A model generated the notes under the pieces. It saw nothing but the letters and a program-made list of their open reading frames with translations, had not been told where the DNA came from and ran no database searches. From NCBI GenBank assembly GCA_010015655.1, contig ML976771.1, positions 62,001 to 126,000 on the forward strand: 64,000 nucleotides of DNA, given 5' to 3'. Of the stretch, positions 36,738 through 49,500 are shown piece after piece. The position numbers were made by a program, and so were the translations under genes. How positions within the stretch are numbered: the stretch's first letter is position 1; every line of letters begins with the position of its first letter. The DNA is from Bimuria novae-zelandiae CBS 107.79 (taxonomy: Eukaryota; Ascomycota; Dothideomycetes; Pleosporales; Didymosphaeriaceae).

Positions 36738-39700
36738 CAGCGCGTCCAACAGTACGTAGTACGTACTATTCGACCTTGCTATGGTTACGGTACGGTTACT
36801 AGCTAGTATGGTACGTACGCTACAGTTTAAAAGCCAGTACGGTATTAATAGTATAACTATAATATTTCCTAATTAGGAAAGTCCTATAAATAGAGGTTTT
36901 TAGGAGCGTTATTATCTAGATCCTCTATGCTAGCAGCGTTGTCCTTAGCAACGTCTACCTCCTATTTCTCTTTGTTATTTATATAGCTAGTTAGGTCTTT
37001 AAGGTAACTTGGCACGGCGTCTCTCCTTAGCCAGTTCTTTTATAGTTAACAGGCCTTAATTGTCTCTAGCGATAGTGAATTGCGATCGCACGTGACTGTA
37101 CGTTTGGTAGAGGAGAAACAGCGCTTGTAGTTGCACGAGGTGGCTGGCATAGAGAGGTGATCTATAGCCATCTTGAAGATAATTGGGTACCGTTTTTGAC
37201 CTACTTCTACCCACCAACGGTGAGGGTCGTCTAGTAAATATGACAGACGCTGGTCTGTTTGGGCAAGCTATAGGTCCTTAAGTACGCTATCGTTATACTC
37301 CTCTAGCTATGAGCTCTGTTTTATACGCTTGCGAGACTTCTACCTGGTGAGGAGTATGGGATCTAGCCATATTGTACGTTAACGGCGAGCGCTTGTTTTA
37401 TAGGCACCTGGTACCTTACGCCTATTCTCATTTCTTAAAGTTGACTTCTTGTTATCCTCGTCCAGTTGCTCGGCCTGTAAGTACATGGCAAAAGTGATTT
37501 TAAGCGACTTTCTGGCCTTTCTGACCCAGCTATCGTGATGACTCCAATGAGTTTGAAACCAGCGGAGACGGAGACGTGGGTGTAGTGCAGTTACCACGTA
37601 GTAGAGTAATAGATTTAGATTAATTACTAGCTACTAGAAATATAAGTTAAGTTTCTCCTTAGTAAAGGTAATACTACTTTATAAGTATTTAGACTGCGCA
37701 TAATGCTCGTACTTAGAGACGTTATTAGTAAGGATCTTATAGATTTCCTGCATGTTAAAGACCGTCTACTATAAACTACTAAAACCACTACTGCTAGTGC
37801 TGCCTTTAAGAGATCTATAGTTCTTATAAAAGACTTATAGGACGTTGCAAATTACCTAAACTTTATTTTAGTTATTATCTAATAGTCTATTAATAAGAGG
37901 ATTATAATTACTATTATTAGTAGCGAGGTCGTCGCGGAGATATTTAGTATAGAGTTAAATAGGCTTTTAAAGCTCTAGGCAACGTAGTAGTATTACGTAC
38001 GTACTATACTACCTAATACTACTATCTTATACTAAAGCTAAGGGTACTAAAGTTAAAGAGCTGGTCCTTATTAAGTAAATCTTATTATATACCTATAAAC
38101 AGGCGTCGTCGTTTATGTAAGGCGCATACTAAGTTAATAAAATTATATAGCTTGCTAATAACGCCTTTTTCTTAAAATATTATATATTATTCTGCGGGCA
38201 ACGCTCGCGATAGTTTAACTTTAAAGTTACTTAGGTCTTTACTATATATAAGAGCCGTTATAATAAGGTTTATTATATGCCTGGCACATCGGATTTAGTA
38301 TTACTAGCTAACGTAAAGACGCTTATTAGTAAGCTTATTAATAATAATAAGGAAGGTCTTATTATTATTCCTAGTATTATTAGCTATAAAATAATAAATA
38401 TTACGCTTAAAGTCGTACTCGTAAGTAATATTAAGAATAATAAAAGCTTATACAGGACCTATATATTTATAAAAAAGCGTATAAAAGGCAATAAGTAGGT
38501 CACGTTAATAAAGTTAAGAGTCTAGTAGGCGCGTTAGCAAGACTTAGATCTATAGATTTTTCTAAGTCTTAGATCTATCTAACTTTAGAGAGTTTTAGTA
38601 AATCCTCTAGCGTATTTACCCACGAAGTGGGCGGCAACTCCTAGAAAGTCTACATTATTTAGTAACGTCTAGATATCGTAACTTATACTTATCTTACTCT
38701 GCGCCGTACGTAAAAGCTTCTATATATACTCCTTCCTCTCTACTATAGCCTTTTTCACGTACCTAGAAAGTGTAGTATGGCTGTTCGGCAGGGCATGTAG
38801 CAGATCTATTTAATTCTATATTAGTAAGCCTTTACTACCTAACAACGTCGCTATCGCGAAGCTTAGATTATAAATAATTACTTAGTTAATATACGCCTTT
38901 AATAGCTCTAGTTCTTACTATAACGTATAAAAAACTCTAGATCCAGTGCCTGTAGCTCTTTTAAATAGATTTAATAAGAGGCTAGAAGTAGGTAGCATAA
39001 GACCTCTATTTAGGTTAATAAAATACGCTTTTTTAAGGTAGATAGTAATATAAGCGGCACTAGACTTAATATTAAAGAGGCAAGTAGCTATTCTCTCTTT
39101 ATAGTATTTCTTATATATAAAAAACGTCTTTCTGCTAGTTATATTATTATCTAGGTAACTTAACTCTACGCTATATTGCCATATTAATGCTGCTTTGCGG
39201 CCGCCTAGAGACTTAGATTTATGCCACACGCTGTATCCTATACAATTAGTAACAAGATACGTCTTACCATGCTATAGATTGGCCTAATTAATATCGAACT
39301 CCCTGCCACTATTACGGCCCGTAGGATACTCGTGAGGAGGATAGATAGATAGCAACGATAATAACAATTACAAGGAGCTAGCTAATAAGAAAGCTCTCTA
39401 GGCGGTAAAGGCATAATATAGTATTAGTATTAATAGCTATAATAGCTATAATGCTTAAGATAATCGCGTAATATAGAAGGAACTTATTTAAGAAGTAATT
39501 AATAAATTAAATTTAATAATAAATAAGATAAACGGGCTAATAATTATATAAGGATAAGGGCAAAAGGTAGTTAAGGGCTAAAGCTCTACATTTACTTTAT
39601 ATAAAAATAAACTATACCTAAAATAGCTAGATCTCTCAGATCTATTAAATCCGCTACTTATATTTATTAAATCTACTACCTAGAGCTCTATTCACGCCTC

Positions 39701-39853
39701 CTTCCTAATTAGGAACCGTATAGCCGTACTACGATTTAAAACGTGGTACGGTATGGTGTACGGTACGGTGGGCGCCTCACTACGGTACGTACTGTTAAAA
39801 ACCAACTATTAACCGTAGACTACTAATCGTAGTACGTACTGTTAGACGCGCTA
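36738..39853 (-). mobile_element. hAT transposon with exact 8-bp duplication
   Basis: A 3.1-kb element flanked on both sides by AAATAAGT (36730-36737 and 39854-39861), the 8-bp duplication expected for hAT. Its ends are inverted: CAGCGCGTCCAACAGTACGT at the left, and the mirror with one C/T difference and a TAG end at the right. Subterminal GTACGGTA words recur on both strands near each end and are probably transposase-binding sites. It is inserted in the LINE. Confidence 0.93.
37040..39229 (-). pseudogene. hAT transposase, RIP-inactivated
   Basis: Minus strand. The N-terminal part at 39229-38918 reads GGRKAALIWQYSVELSYLDN, KTFFIYKKYYKERIATC and ITIYLKKAYF, which fits a BED-type zinc finger whose Cys and His have largely become Tyr. 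The C-terminal part reads LHPRLRLRWFQTHW (about 37580-37540) and the hAT dimerisation segment (WWVEVGQKRYPIIFKMAIDH, then LSMPATS, CFSSTKR; about 37225-37100). This last segment has few stops. The middle catalytic part is too mutated to read. The true start codon is uncertain because the open frame at 39229 begins with GTG. Confidence 0.85.
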
Positions 39854-42800
39854 AAATAAGTATATATTAGTTCGTAAGAATATTGCGCGTAAGCATAAGG
39901 ACTTTTTAGTGCTAGCCTTATTCTTTTATTTAGTGTAGTAGTTAGTTAACGAGGAGGGCATTAATGGCCCTAAGCACGTCTATAGTAACTATAGTAATGT
40001 ATTAGCCTTTACTAAAGGCTAGTTCTACTTTGTGGGTAAAGGTAGTAATTAAGTCTATAGCTAACCTTTTTAGCAGAGCCGCCTATATTAGGGGCTTAGT
40101 ACGCTGTGTAGCATAGCTAAGTAGGCTATGCGCTAAGCAGTAATCCTTTTAAATCCCTTACTAAGGTAGAGTAGCATAGCAAGGGGTTTTATAGAGCCTA
40201 GAACCATATAGTCCTTCTTACTAAGCTTCTTAATAAACACAATCTCCCCGTCCGTCCAGGCAGTAGAATAGTAATTAAGTTTAAGTAGATTACGGTAGAT
40301 ATTGTAAACGTACTGTTTAATATAGTTCTAGTATGCTATAAGTAGCTAGATAATTATACTATTAGCGTCTAGTAAAGTGCTAAAGACCCTAATTACGTAG
40401 CGCTCTGTCTCTTTAATAGATAAGTACGTGTCCTAAGGGATAGTAAGGTTTTCTTATAAGGAGGGTAGTTTTAGCAGGTTATTCTCTACTATAAATCTAT
40501 AAAGTAGTACTTATTAAAGTATCTTAGTTTTATCTTTATCTTTAGTTATTTTTATACTTTTAAAGACTATTATTGCCTAGGTTCTAGTAGGTTCTAGCTT
40601 ATACTAGTTAATAATTTAGAATAGTTTCTAGTTATCTTTTATATTATTTATAGTATATTACTAGTATTCTTTCTTTATTTTATAAACTATTACAAGGAAA
40701 GTGCGCGTCTTCTTAGAAGGGCCCTAGCTAGTATAGCTATTTAGCGAGTTTAAGTATGCCTAATAAGCTTATTTATAGGCGTTTATCTACTAGGGCGCTA
40801 AATAGCCTATTTCTTTTTTCTTTCTGCCTACTATCTTTAAGGCGTTAGTAAGAACTTTTTCTAAGATAGTAACGTGCCTATTAACGTGCTTATAGGTGCG
40901 TAGCCTATTTAAGCTAAAAGTACCTTTTATCTTATTAGTAATAGCGTTAATAAATAGCAGAAGCTTCGTAGTAGGGACTCTATATTAAAACTAGTTAAGT
41001 AGCTCTTATTTTCTTTTAGGTATTATAGTAACTAGCGTGTTATAGTCTAAGCCGTAGTTTATATCTAATCGTATAGCTATAGTAGCAAAGGGGATATTAT
41101 AAAAGGAGAGGTCTATAACATGCCCCGCACGGTGGGTGGGAACTCTAGACTTACTAATATAGTCTATACTACCATCTATAGCCTATTAGACTAGTTTAGC
41201 ACCGCCGTGTGTAGTTATAGCTTTAGGCTTAAACATGTTATGTTTAGCGTTAAGGTCGCCCCTAGCAAGACACCTATTAGGCGGGGTAAGGTAGATAATA
41301 TAATTAAGAATAGGCGTAGTCTATAGCGCCTAATAAGTATTAAGTATTAAAATTTTATTAATATTAATTTACTATATATTTTAGTTATAAAGTAGAGTGC
41401 GTAGTGTGATTTTTAATTAGTTACCTTTATAGGTAAAAATAAGAACCTAAAGGCGTTTTACCTCTTAAATCTCTTAGCTATTTTAACTATTTACTAATAA
41501 GTAAAAGTTATAATTAGGATAGTTTAAAGTGCGTGTGCCTAGCTAGGTAGCTAGCTTTTATATATAAATAATATTAATACCTTTTATAAAAGTAATCTTA
41601 AAAGTGGCTATATATACTAGGCCGCTTTTACTAATATTTATTTAGTATACTTTAATATTAGGGTCCCTACGTAGGGTAAGTCTGCGGTGGTTATTTCTTA
41701 TTAACTTAAAGATTTATCTATAGTCTAGTCCTCTTATAAGGAAAACTAAGTGTAATCGTCCTGTCTCGCACTGCTAGTAAAGAGTGTGGCGAGGTTTAGG
41801 CTATCGCTAATTAGCGCAGAGGATTGTATAGGCCTATTTAATAAGCGTAAGGCCACTTGTTGTAAGAAGGTATTAGGGTACAGGGTTAATTATCAAGGTC
41901 CTCTTAGGGGATAATAGCTTAGGGCTACTAGTTCTTACTTTAGTCTAGTATTATCTTCTCTACTAGGGGAGGTATCTTAGCCCTAGGCAGTAAGCTTAGG
42001 TTAAAACTATAAGTTATATAGCTAGTTAAAGGCCTTTTATTTAGCGCGTCTTAGTGTCGCTAGTTTATAGTAAGTTAGTTAGATAATATAATTATTTACC
42101 CGCCTAGGTTTTATTAAGTAGGTAGGATTATCTATAGCGTATAGGCCACGATAGTTAGAGTATTATTATTTATAAGCGTAATTATCTTTTATTAGGCTTC
42201 CGTGCTTACTAAGTTTCTTTTTATAATTATAGTAGCGGGGTGCGCGTGTGCATTATAACGCGTTATAATAGTCCTAGTAGCTAGGGTTATAGCGTTCTAT
42301 AGCTTACTTTTTAATTATCTCGCGGGATAGGTCGCTAGTACTAAAGAGATAAAAAGCTACTATAGGCTTTTTAAAGGATACTATCTAGGTAGTATATCTA
42401 AATTAATTAGGGCCGTGTTAAGAAGAGTAGTAGTTTATAGAGTGTTATTTTATTTACGTATAAGCCTCTTTTACTACTATTTAAAAGGAGTAGGGCACGT
42501 CTTCCCCTAATAGTAAGCGATAGCTACTAGGTACTCTAGGTATAGTATAGTTAACCTATTATATAGGCAACTTAGCGCTATTAGCTTTAATAGATTTTAT
42601 TATTAATTTCTGCTTTTTCTGTTCTATAAGTTACTATCGTATATTATTAGAAGCTAAAGTAATAGCCTACCTTATGCAGGTCCTTATAGCTATAAGGATA
42701 GTACTAAAGTTAAGCCCTATAGTAGCGTAGATAGCTATTTGTATAGTAAAGGCAAAGGTCTGGCCTAGCTAGTTAGCTAGATTTGCGACTATAAGCAGGA

Positions 42801-43695
42801 TTTGTAGGTCTGCTACCTATCTAGGTATAGTTTACTGCCTAGCCGCGATTATAGATTTCCTGCTACTAGCTATAGTCGTGTATCCGCTATTTTTATAGGA
42901 GGCGGATGCCACACTTGCCTATATCCTCTAAGGCTAGGCGGCAAGATCGCTATTGCTGCCTATAGTATAGGTAGTAGTTATTAAGTTATACCTAGTCTTA
43001 ACTATATTAGAATAAAGGCTTGGCGTGGCCAAATTTTTTAGTATCTATATAAGGTAATTATAAAGGCTAGAAGTAGCTACTAGCTCCTTTAAGTGCTTAA
43101 GATTAGTAATATAGTAATTAATAGCTTTAGCTATAATTATTATAATTTTTTTTAAGTCTCTATCGCCTTACGCGTAGCTATAAGGTAGAAGTTAAGGGCG
43201 TTAGCTACTATATCTATAGTAGCTCTTAGGCAGATAGGTACGTCTCTACTAAAGGAGAGGCGTCTTAAAGGGCGGACGTTAGTCTATTAACGCTTTCTAG
43301 AGGGGTACTAGATGTTAGTCTACTGCGTAGACTTAAGGTATAAGGGGCGAGTTACTATAGAGGGCCCTAGAGGGGGCCTCTAAGGCGTCTCTATTACTAT
43401 TATTAGCCTACCGCACGCGTGCGGTGCCTGAAGATAGTTAGAGTAGGATTTTAGATAAGACTAAGATAAGTAAGGTAAAGATTTAGTAGTTTTACCACTT
43501 TTTCAAAATTCTAAAAGTTGGTGTTGGTGTGAGTCTATATAGGAGAACGTACTCGCACAGAAGATATATAAGTTAACTATAAGGAGAGAAATAATATAGA
43601 AGAATTATTATACTATATACTAGTCTGTCTCTTCCTCTGTATCTAGGTAATCTAATAGTTGTCCCTGTTCTTAGCAGATTACTCCTAATCCAACA

Positions 43696-44048
43696 TTAAA
43701 GGTTATTCTTAGTAGATTAAGGTTACGTACTTTTAATTAACCTAAGCGATCCCGCAAGCCCTTACAGGCTGGCGATAGCATAGCTTTATCTATTTCCTCC
43801 TATTTATTAGTAAACGGTATTGTGTCACTGCACAGGGTTCCTAAGCTCGTAACATACGCGCTAACGTTAGGCTATATAGCTTTTTATAGCTCTACCACTA
43901 CCTTTTTAATAATCTAACACTTGCGCGTGTACTAGGAGACCTCCTTCCCAACTTTTACTATTTTTTTTATGTAAATTAGGTGTAGGTCGATGGCGCTGGG
44001 CAGAAAGGTGGTTGTGTTAGTTGTTAAGCTAGTATGTCCGTTAAGCTA
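43696..44048. other. Unassigned sequence between Gypsy LTR and pogo copy B
   Basis: Mixed RIP-mutated and normal-looking sequence with no coding frame I can support. Together with 53373-53447 and the sequence after 55334 it should represent the original region upstream of the Nudix gene before the pogo and Fot1 insertions. Confidence 0.4.
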
Positions 44049-45565
44049 TCGTGTCTGTACGCGTGCCGAGCCACTTCGCGTGCCAAGCTACCTAATACTA
44101 AATAACTAAATAACTCCCTAACTTTAACGCGTTATAACTCTATTAATATAGTAGTAATTAAAGATACGATTAAAGCTATTCAATTTTTAGATTTAAAAGA
44201 AAAATTCTCGTATAGAAAAATAGCTACTACCTACAGTATTAATAAGACTATATTATCCTAAAGACACAAGCGCGTTTAGGCCCTAAATAAAGCTAAGAAT
44301 ATTAACTAGTAGAAATTTAACCTATAATAAACGGAGGAGCTTATATAATATATTAATAAACTTATGGAGAGATATACTCCTCTTACTAAAGAAATAATAT
44401 AGAACTTTGCCTTTATAATAGTAAAAGAGCTAGTTAGCGAGAGCTAGGTTACGCGCTTTATTAACTAATATAGTATTTATCTTATCTTATAATAAATAGT
44501 TAGGATAGATAGTAATCGCTATAATACTAATTTAGTAGATAAATATCGCTACTTTTTTAACCTTTTATATAGTAAGATAGATTAATATCGCATAGATCCT
44601 TATTATATTTATAATATAAATAAGAAAGGCTGCCTAATTAGTATTATTAGTAGATTAGAGAGGATATTTAGTAAACGAATATAAGAGAAGAAGGAGGCTA
44701 AGGTATTACTTTAGAATAGTAATTACACGTAGATTACGCTCTTAGTATATATTTACGCTAATAAATTAGCTCTATTACTAAGCCTTATTTATAAGGCTAC
44801 TAATAAGGCCATCTAATTAAGCTAGGTAGAGGATATTAAGGCAGAATATTATAAAGTTTTTATTACCCTATTACCCTCTAGCTAGATAAATAGTAATATT
44901 AGGCTTACCTAGCTTAAATAAGTGTTCGATCGCTGTATAAAAGAGAAGACTTAATAATTATATTAACTTTTAATTATAGATAGTCACGGATTTTATATTA
45001 CTGTAAACTTTATTAATTATTATAATTAAAATAAGATCCTGCTTGCTATTTTACCTCCGTATTTAACTTATACGCTTTAGCTACTTAACGTTATAATATT
45101 TAAGCCTTTATTAATAGCCTACTTAGTAGAGCTATTATAATACCTTAATAAAAGCTAGGGCCTAGCTTTTATTACTAAAGGCAACTTCTTCTCCTTATTC
45201 TAAAATACGTAGAAGGTCTCTTTTTAGAAATTAACTATCCTTAGCTCTTTTAAAGTAATAGGTATATTACTACCTAATCTTAATCCTATCCTTAATAGGT
45301 TTACCTATAATTAAGAACTAGGCGATAGCTCTTTATTAGAGCTTAGTAATTATAATTAAAGAAAGATAGGTAGGCTTTTACGCTCTATAGTTAAGGATTA
45401 AGGTAGTAAAGATATATAAAAGCTTTATTAATTACTCTACTACCTATCTGCCTAAAATAAGCTGCTCTACTATAAGAATAATAGGCTAAGGTAGGCGCTA
45501 TTAATAAAGTAAAAGCGTAAGAAAAAGGGTAAGACTCTAAATCTTTAATAGCGTTAAGAGTACTA

Positions 45566-45981
45566 TGTTAGGATCTGAACATGTATGGGACGCGGAGGAC
45601 CAACGGGCCCTCAGCGGGGGTGACACTTAGTGGGGTTGCGCAACCGAGGTCACGTGATGTACCATCCAGCCAAGACCTACCAGCCATGGATGGCAACACC
45701 AGCCATGGATGGCAACGAGACCTTGGATGGTACAGAAATCCTTATGTATATAGGAACGCGAGGGTAGACTTCTATCATCGTGTTCAACCTGTTTATTAAT
45801 CTATCGTTTGGATCTGAATAAGCAACCTTGTTGATTTGATTATGCTGTACACACCTTCGATACCAACGCCCCAGTGACAAGCGCAAGCTATCACTACGAC
45901 CCTCTCCCGTCCTACCAGTACTCCTGCCCGAGAACCAACCTTAGCCCCTTAGGGATTAGCTATCTCTTTGGGATCTTAACA
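45566..45981 (+). repeat. Solo LTR (Gypsy type), little RIP
   Basis: 416 bp, starting TGTTAGGATC and ending TCTTAACA, flanked by an exact 5-bp duplication TACTA (45561-45565 and 45982-45986). Pogo copy A has a single TACTA at the equivalent site. The second half matches the LTRs of the neighbouring Gypsy element; the first half does not. CpA steps are kept almost throughout. A small open frame inside it is not a gene. Confidence 0.93.
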
Positions 45982-46065
45982 TACTATAGTAGATTAGTCT
46001 TCTAGTTACTAAGGAAGACAAGGGAGGCAAATATTTATTAATTTATTAAAAAGTAAAAGGATAAG

Positions 46066-46496
46066 TGTTAGGATCCGTTAAACCCAACATGACGCAAGGC
46101 GGGGCATGGACACTTATCCGTGCGACCAGTCAAGATTCCTTACTTAGCTACAGATCACGTGACTAAGTCACGCGTCCTAGAAATATTAGGCGTCCTAGAA
46201 GTATCTTAGCACGTGGGACTTTAGAACTCTTAAGACACTTAGGACTTGTGGGACTAGATATATATATAGGACGCAATAGTAGTCTTTTATTATTATATTT
46301 AACCTATTTATTAATCTATCGTTTAGATCTAAATAAGTAACTTTATTAATTTAATTATGCTATACACACTTTTAATACTAACGCCCTAGTAATAAGCGTA
46401 AGCTATTACTATAACTTTCTCTTATCCTACTAGTTCTTTTGCCTAAGAACTAACCTTAGCCCCTTAGAGATTAACTATCTCTTTAGGATCTTAATA
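46066..46496 (+). repeat. 5' LTR of the Gypsy element
   Basis: Starts TGTTAGGATCCGTT and ends in TTAATA (a CA end turned to TA). TATATATATA near 46260 could be the TATA region. Its last about 200 bp are shared with the solo LTR at 45566. Confidence 0.93.
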
Positions 46497-46559
46497 TCTT
46501 AAACACCCTTAATATAAGTACTACTAGGACCCCTACCTTTTCTATAGCTTCGGACAACC

Positions 46560-49500
46560 ACGTCACCCTAATAGGGGATGGCAAGAATAAGGCACATAAA
46601 CCTAACTTGTATAATAGTAACTATACTCTCTTTAACACCTAGTTTTTGTAGCTAGACCTCTACTTCTTTAACTAGAACTAAAATTTTAAAGATAAGAAGA
46701 AGGTTATCTTTGCTGCGACGTATATACAAGAAAGCGCTAAAGAATAGATCTATCCCTACTTAGTTAAATACTTAGACATGAATTATAATAATAATAATAA
46801 GGAGTACGTTAACAGACATGCTAATACAATTAACATTATTAAAGACTATAATAACTTTAAGATATACCTCTAATAAATATTTAAGATTGCTAATAAGATA
46901 GCTATAGCTAAACGTGCGATCTAAATAATTTACTAATACTAATTTATAGCTAAATATATAGCTAAGTTTCGCAAGTACGCGGTATAACTTAATTAAGAGA
47001 ATAAATCTTTTAAAATAATATATAAATAAGGCCTTAAACGTAATGTACGCAAAGAACTTCTACGTAGTAGCATAAAATTAAAGACTTTAAAAGAATTATA
47101 TAAAGAGACTATCTGTATTAATAGGGAATAGTTTGCCTTATAGGAGAAATTCTACAGGAACCTAAGGAACGCTAGTTTTAGATAATAGATATCTATAGTC
47201 TATAAGGCGCCACTAAAGGTATCTTGACGCTAGTAACGTAACTATTACAGGCCCTAACTTATAGAAGATATCTAGTTTAATAACCTAAAAAAGGGAATAG
47301 GAAAGGCTATAGGCTTCTAAAAGCCTAACTAACGTATCTTAGATAGAACCTAACGACAGGGGATCGAGACGCGTAAATATTTTACATGTAGCAAACCAGG
47401 CTATATAGCCAAGAACTGCAGATCTAAGAACAAGATCACTAGGCAGCTAAACGTACTAATTATTAATAAAGAAATAACTAATAAAGAATAGCAGGTAGTA
47501 AACGCTATTAAACAGGTTAATATCTATAATAAAGAATTAGAATAATTAAAATTACTTAACTTATAACTCTACAAGGATGCACAAGAAAGTTTAGAGGAAA
47601 AGGAAGAAAAACTATTATCTTAATTTCTTATACCTTACTTTAGCTAGAGTAAACTTATTACTAGTAAAATAATAAATATTTTTAACTTCTTAGAAAGACA
47701 CTAACTAAGGGAAGGAAACTTTAGGTTTATAGTAATAAAATAATAAGACTACGTAGCTGTATTTTACCATGCTTACAGACCTAATCTAGTTAATAAAATA
47801 GCACGAGAAATGGCAGACTATTGCTACGCCTATAAAGACCCTAAGAAGAAGTATCTAAATAAAAACCTAAACTACAAACTATAGTATAACTTAGACTACC
47901 GCAACCCCACGCATAAGACTATATAATAGACCCTTTATAGAGAGAATTAATATACCTTTTATTACTAAGCTAAGGAATATAGCTACTTTCCCTAAATATA
48001 CTAAAAATATAGATAGGAGTGGTTTAACTACCCTATTACCTATTGTAACGTCTACTTTTAGGATAAACGCGAAACGCGATACTTTTTATACCTTAACTAA
48101 GTACTAAACTAAGTACTATTACTATTAGTTAATAGAAAATACGCGTTAGATATATAGTAAACGTGCTTATATTCTAACTATAAAGAATATAAGGAATAAA
48201 AGGAAAAGCACGGGTTTAATTATATACTAAAATAGATTACGACCCTTAGGATTAAAATAGTAATAAAGAAAGAAGATAGTAAAGCTCCCTTAGAAGAGGC
48301 CTAGTAGTAGCCTTAGGAGAAAAGGAAGGAAGGACACCTTAAATCTATAAAGCTAGTTAAAAAGAAAATGTCTTTTTTAGACCTAGGCTTAGGTAGGAAA
48401 ACGCCTTTAAGGAACTAAATACTACTAATAGTTAAATATTAATTAAGCTACTAGTATAGCTTAAAGGAATATAGATAGAAGCCATGCTAGACTTAGGAGC
48501 ACAGGAAAGTTATGTGTTAAGAAAAGCACTTAATAGAGTAGGACTCTATAAGCGCAAGAAGGCTATACCCTATGCTATCTATATTATAAATAGATAACTA
48601 ATGCCTGGTAAAGTAATAATTAAATACGAGGTCGAAACTACCATCACGAGCTATAGATACTAGGAATTAATTACGCTTAATATTATTAAGGAAGCTAATT
48701 ACGACGTGATCTTAGGATTACCCTAATTAAGGAAGTATAACCCCACGATTAACTAGGGGAAAAAAAAGCTATCCTTTAAGCGCTATAATTATGTATTATA
48801 AGCAAAGCCTTCGCATTAATAGAGTATAATAGTAGATAAGAGAGCTATTGATAATATAGTCTCGCGACTAGAAGTTAATAAATATAAAACTAACTTAGTA
48901 GACGCTAGCAGGAACTACTAGGTTATAAAGCGTAAGTATAAAGAAAATAGCACACCTCTTGATATCCTTAATAAATATAAAGAATAGAGTTATTTATTTT
49001 AAGAAGAGAAAGGAGCGAACGCCTTTCCTAAGTATATACACTAAAATTATCGCATTGTTCTTAAAGAGGGAAAAACGCCACCCTTTAGACCACTATATAG
49101 TTAGAGCGCAAAGGAACTCTAATAGACACGCAAATTCTTAAAGAAAGCCTTTAAAAGGTAATAGATACGTAAGTTAAAATTACTAGTAGCATTACCCTTA
49201 ATATTTATTACAAAGATGGATAGAACGCAACGTCTATATATTAACTATAAAAGGCTAAATAATATAATAATTAAGAATAGATACCTACTACTAAATATAC
49301 AAGAGTCTTAAGATAGGCTAGGATGAGCTAAGATATTTACACAATTTAACTTACAAGATAGATACCACTTTATACAAATAGTAGCAGGTAACGAGTAGAA
49401 GATAGCTTTCTAAACTAGATATAGACTATTTAAGTACTAAGTTATGCCTTTTAGACTCACGAACACACTAGCAACGTTCTAAGTAATAATTAATAATATA

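Larger units (their letters stand above)
32671..43531 (-). mobile_element. Full-length Tad-like LINE, holding two later transposons
   Basis: A minus-strand non-LTR retrotransposon flanked by an exact 15-bp duplication AGTCTATATAGGAGA (32656-32670 and 43532-43546). Subtracting the Fot1 copy (33248-35135) and the hAT element (36738-39853) with their duplications leaves about 5.85 kb, the normal size for a two-ORF LINE. The 3' end (32671) carries a TAG/TAC triplet run. Visible coding blocks: the RT active site as YTNN with flanking LRFR and IYLYK (about 36612-36570), upstream RT with TAWTDGEIVFIKKLSKKDY (about 40270-40200), and the RNase H and C-terminal zinc knuckle shared with the copy at 6042-8160 (33000-36700). 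Endonuclease and ORF1 should lie at 40500-43400 but are too mutated for me to place. Confidence 0.88.
23931..43695 (-). mobile_element. Chromodomain Ty3/Gypsy retrotransposon, split by later insertions
   Basis: A minus-strand Gypsy element. Its body is 23931-24416 plus 27435-32651, interrupted by a pogo element at 24417-27434. Its 5' LTR is itself split: 32652-32670 and, after the LINE, 43547-43695. Joined, this LTR is about 168 bp, starting on the minus strand with TGTTGGATTAGGAG and ending in an RIP-changed CA. No 3' LTR was found at the left end. Only the stated segments belong to this element. Confidence 0.7.

Noticed and set aside
38277..38498. 73-residue plus-strand frame within the hAT element
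   Set aside because: Opposite strand to the transposase, with composition typical of RIP-mutated sequence (Ile/Asn/Lys-rich); a chance frame.
45581..45799. 72-residue open frame in normal-composition sequence
   Set aside because: It lies wholly inside the solo LTR and has no homology signal; open only because the LTR escaped RIP.
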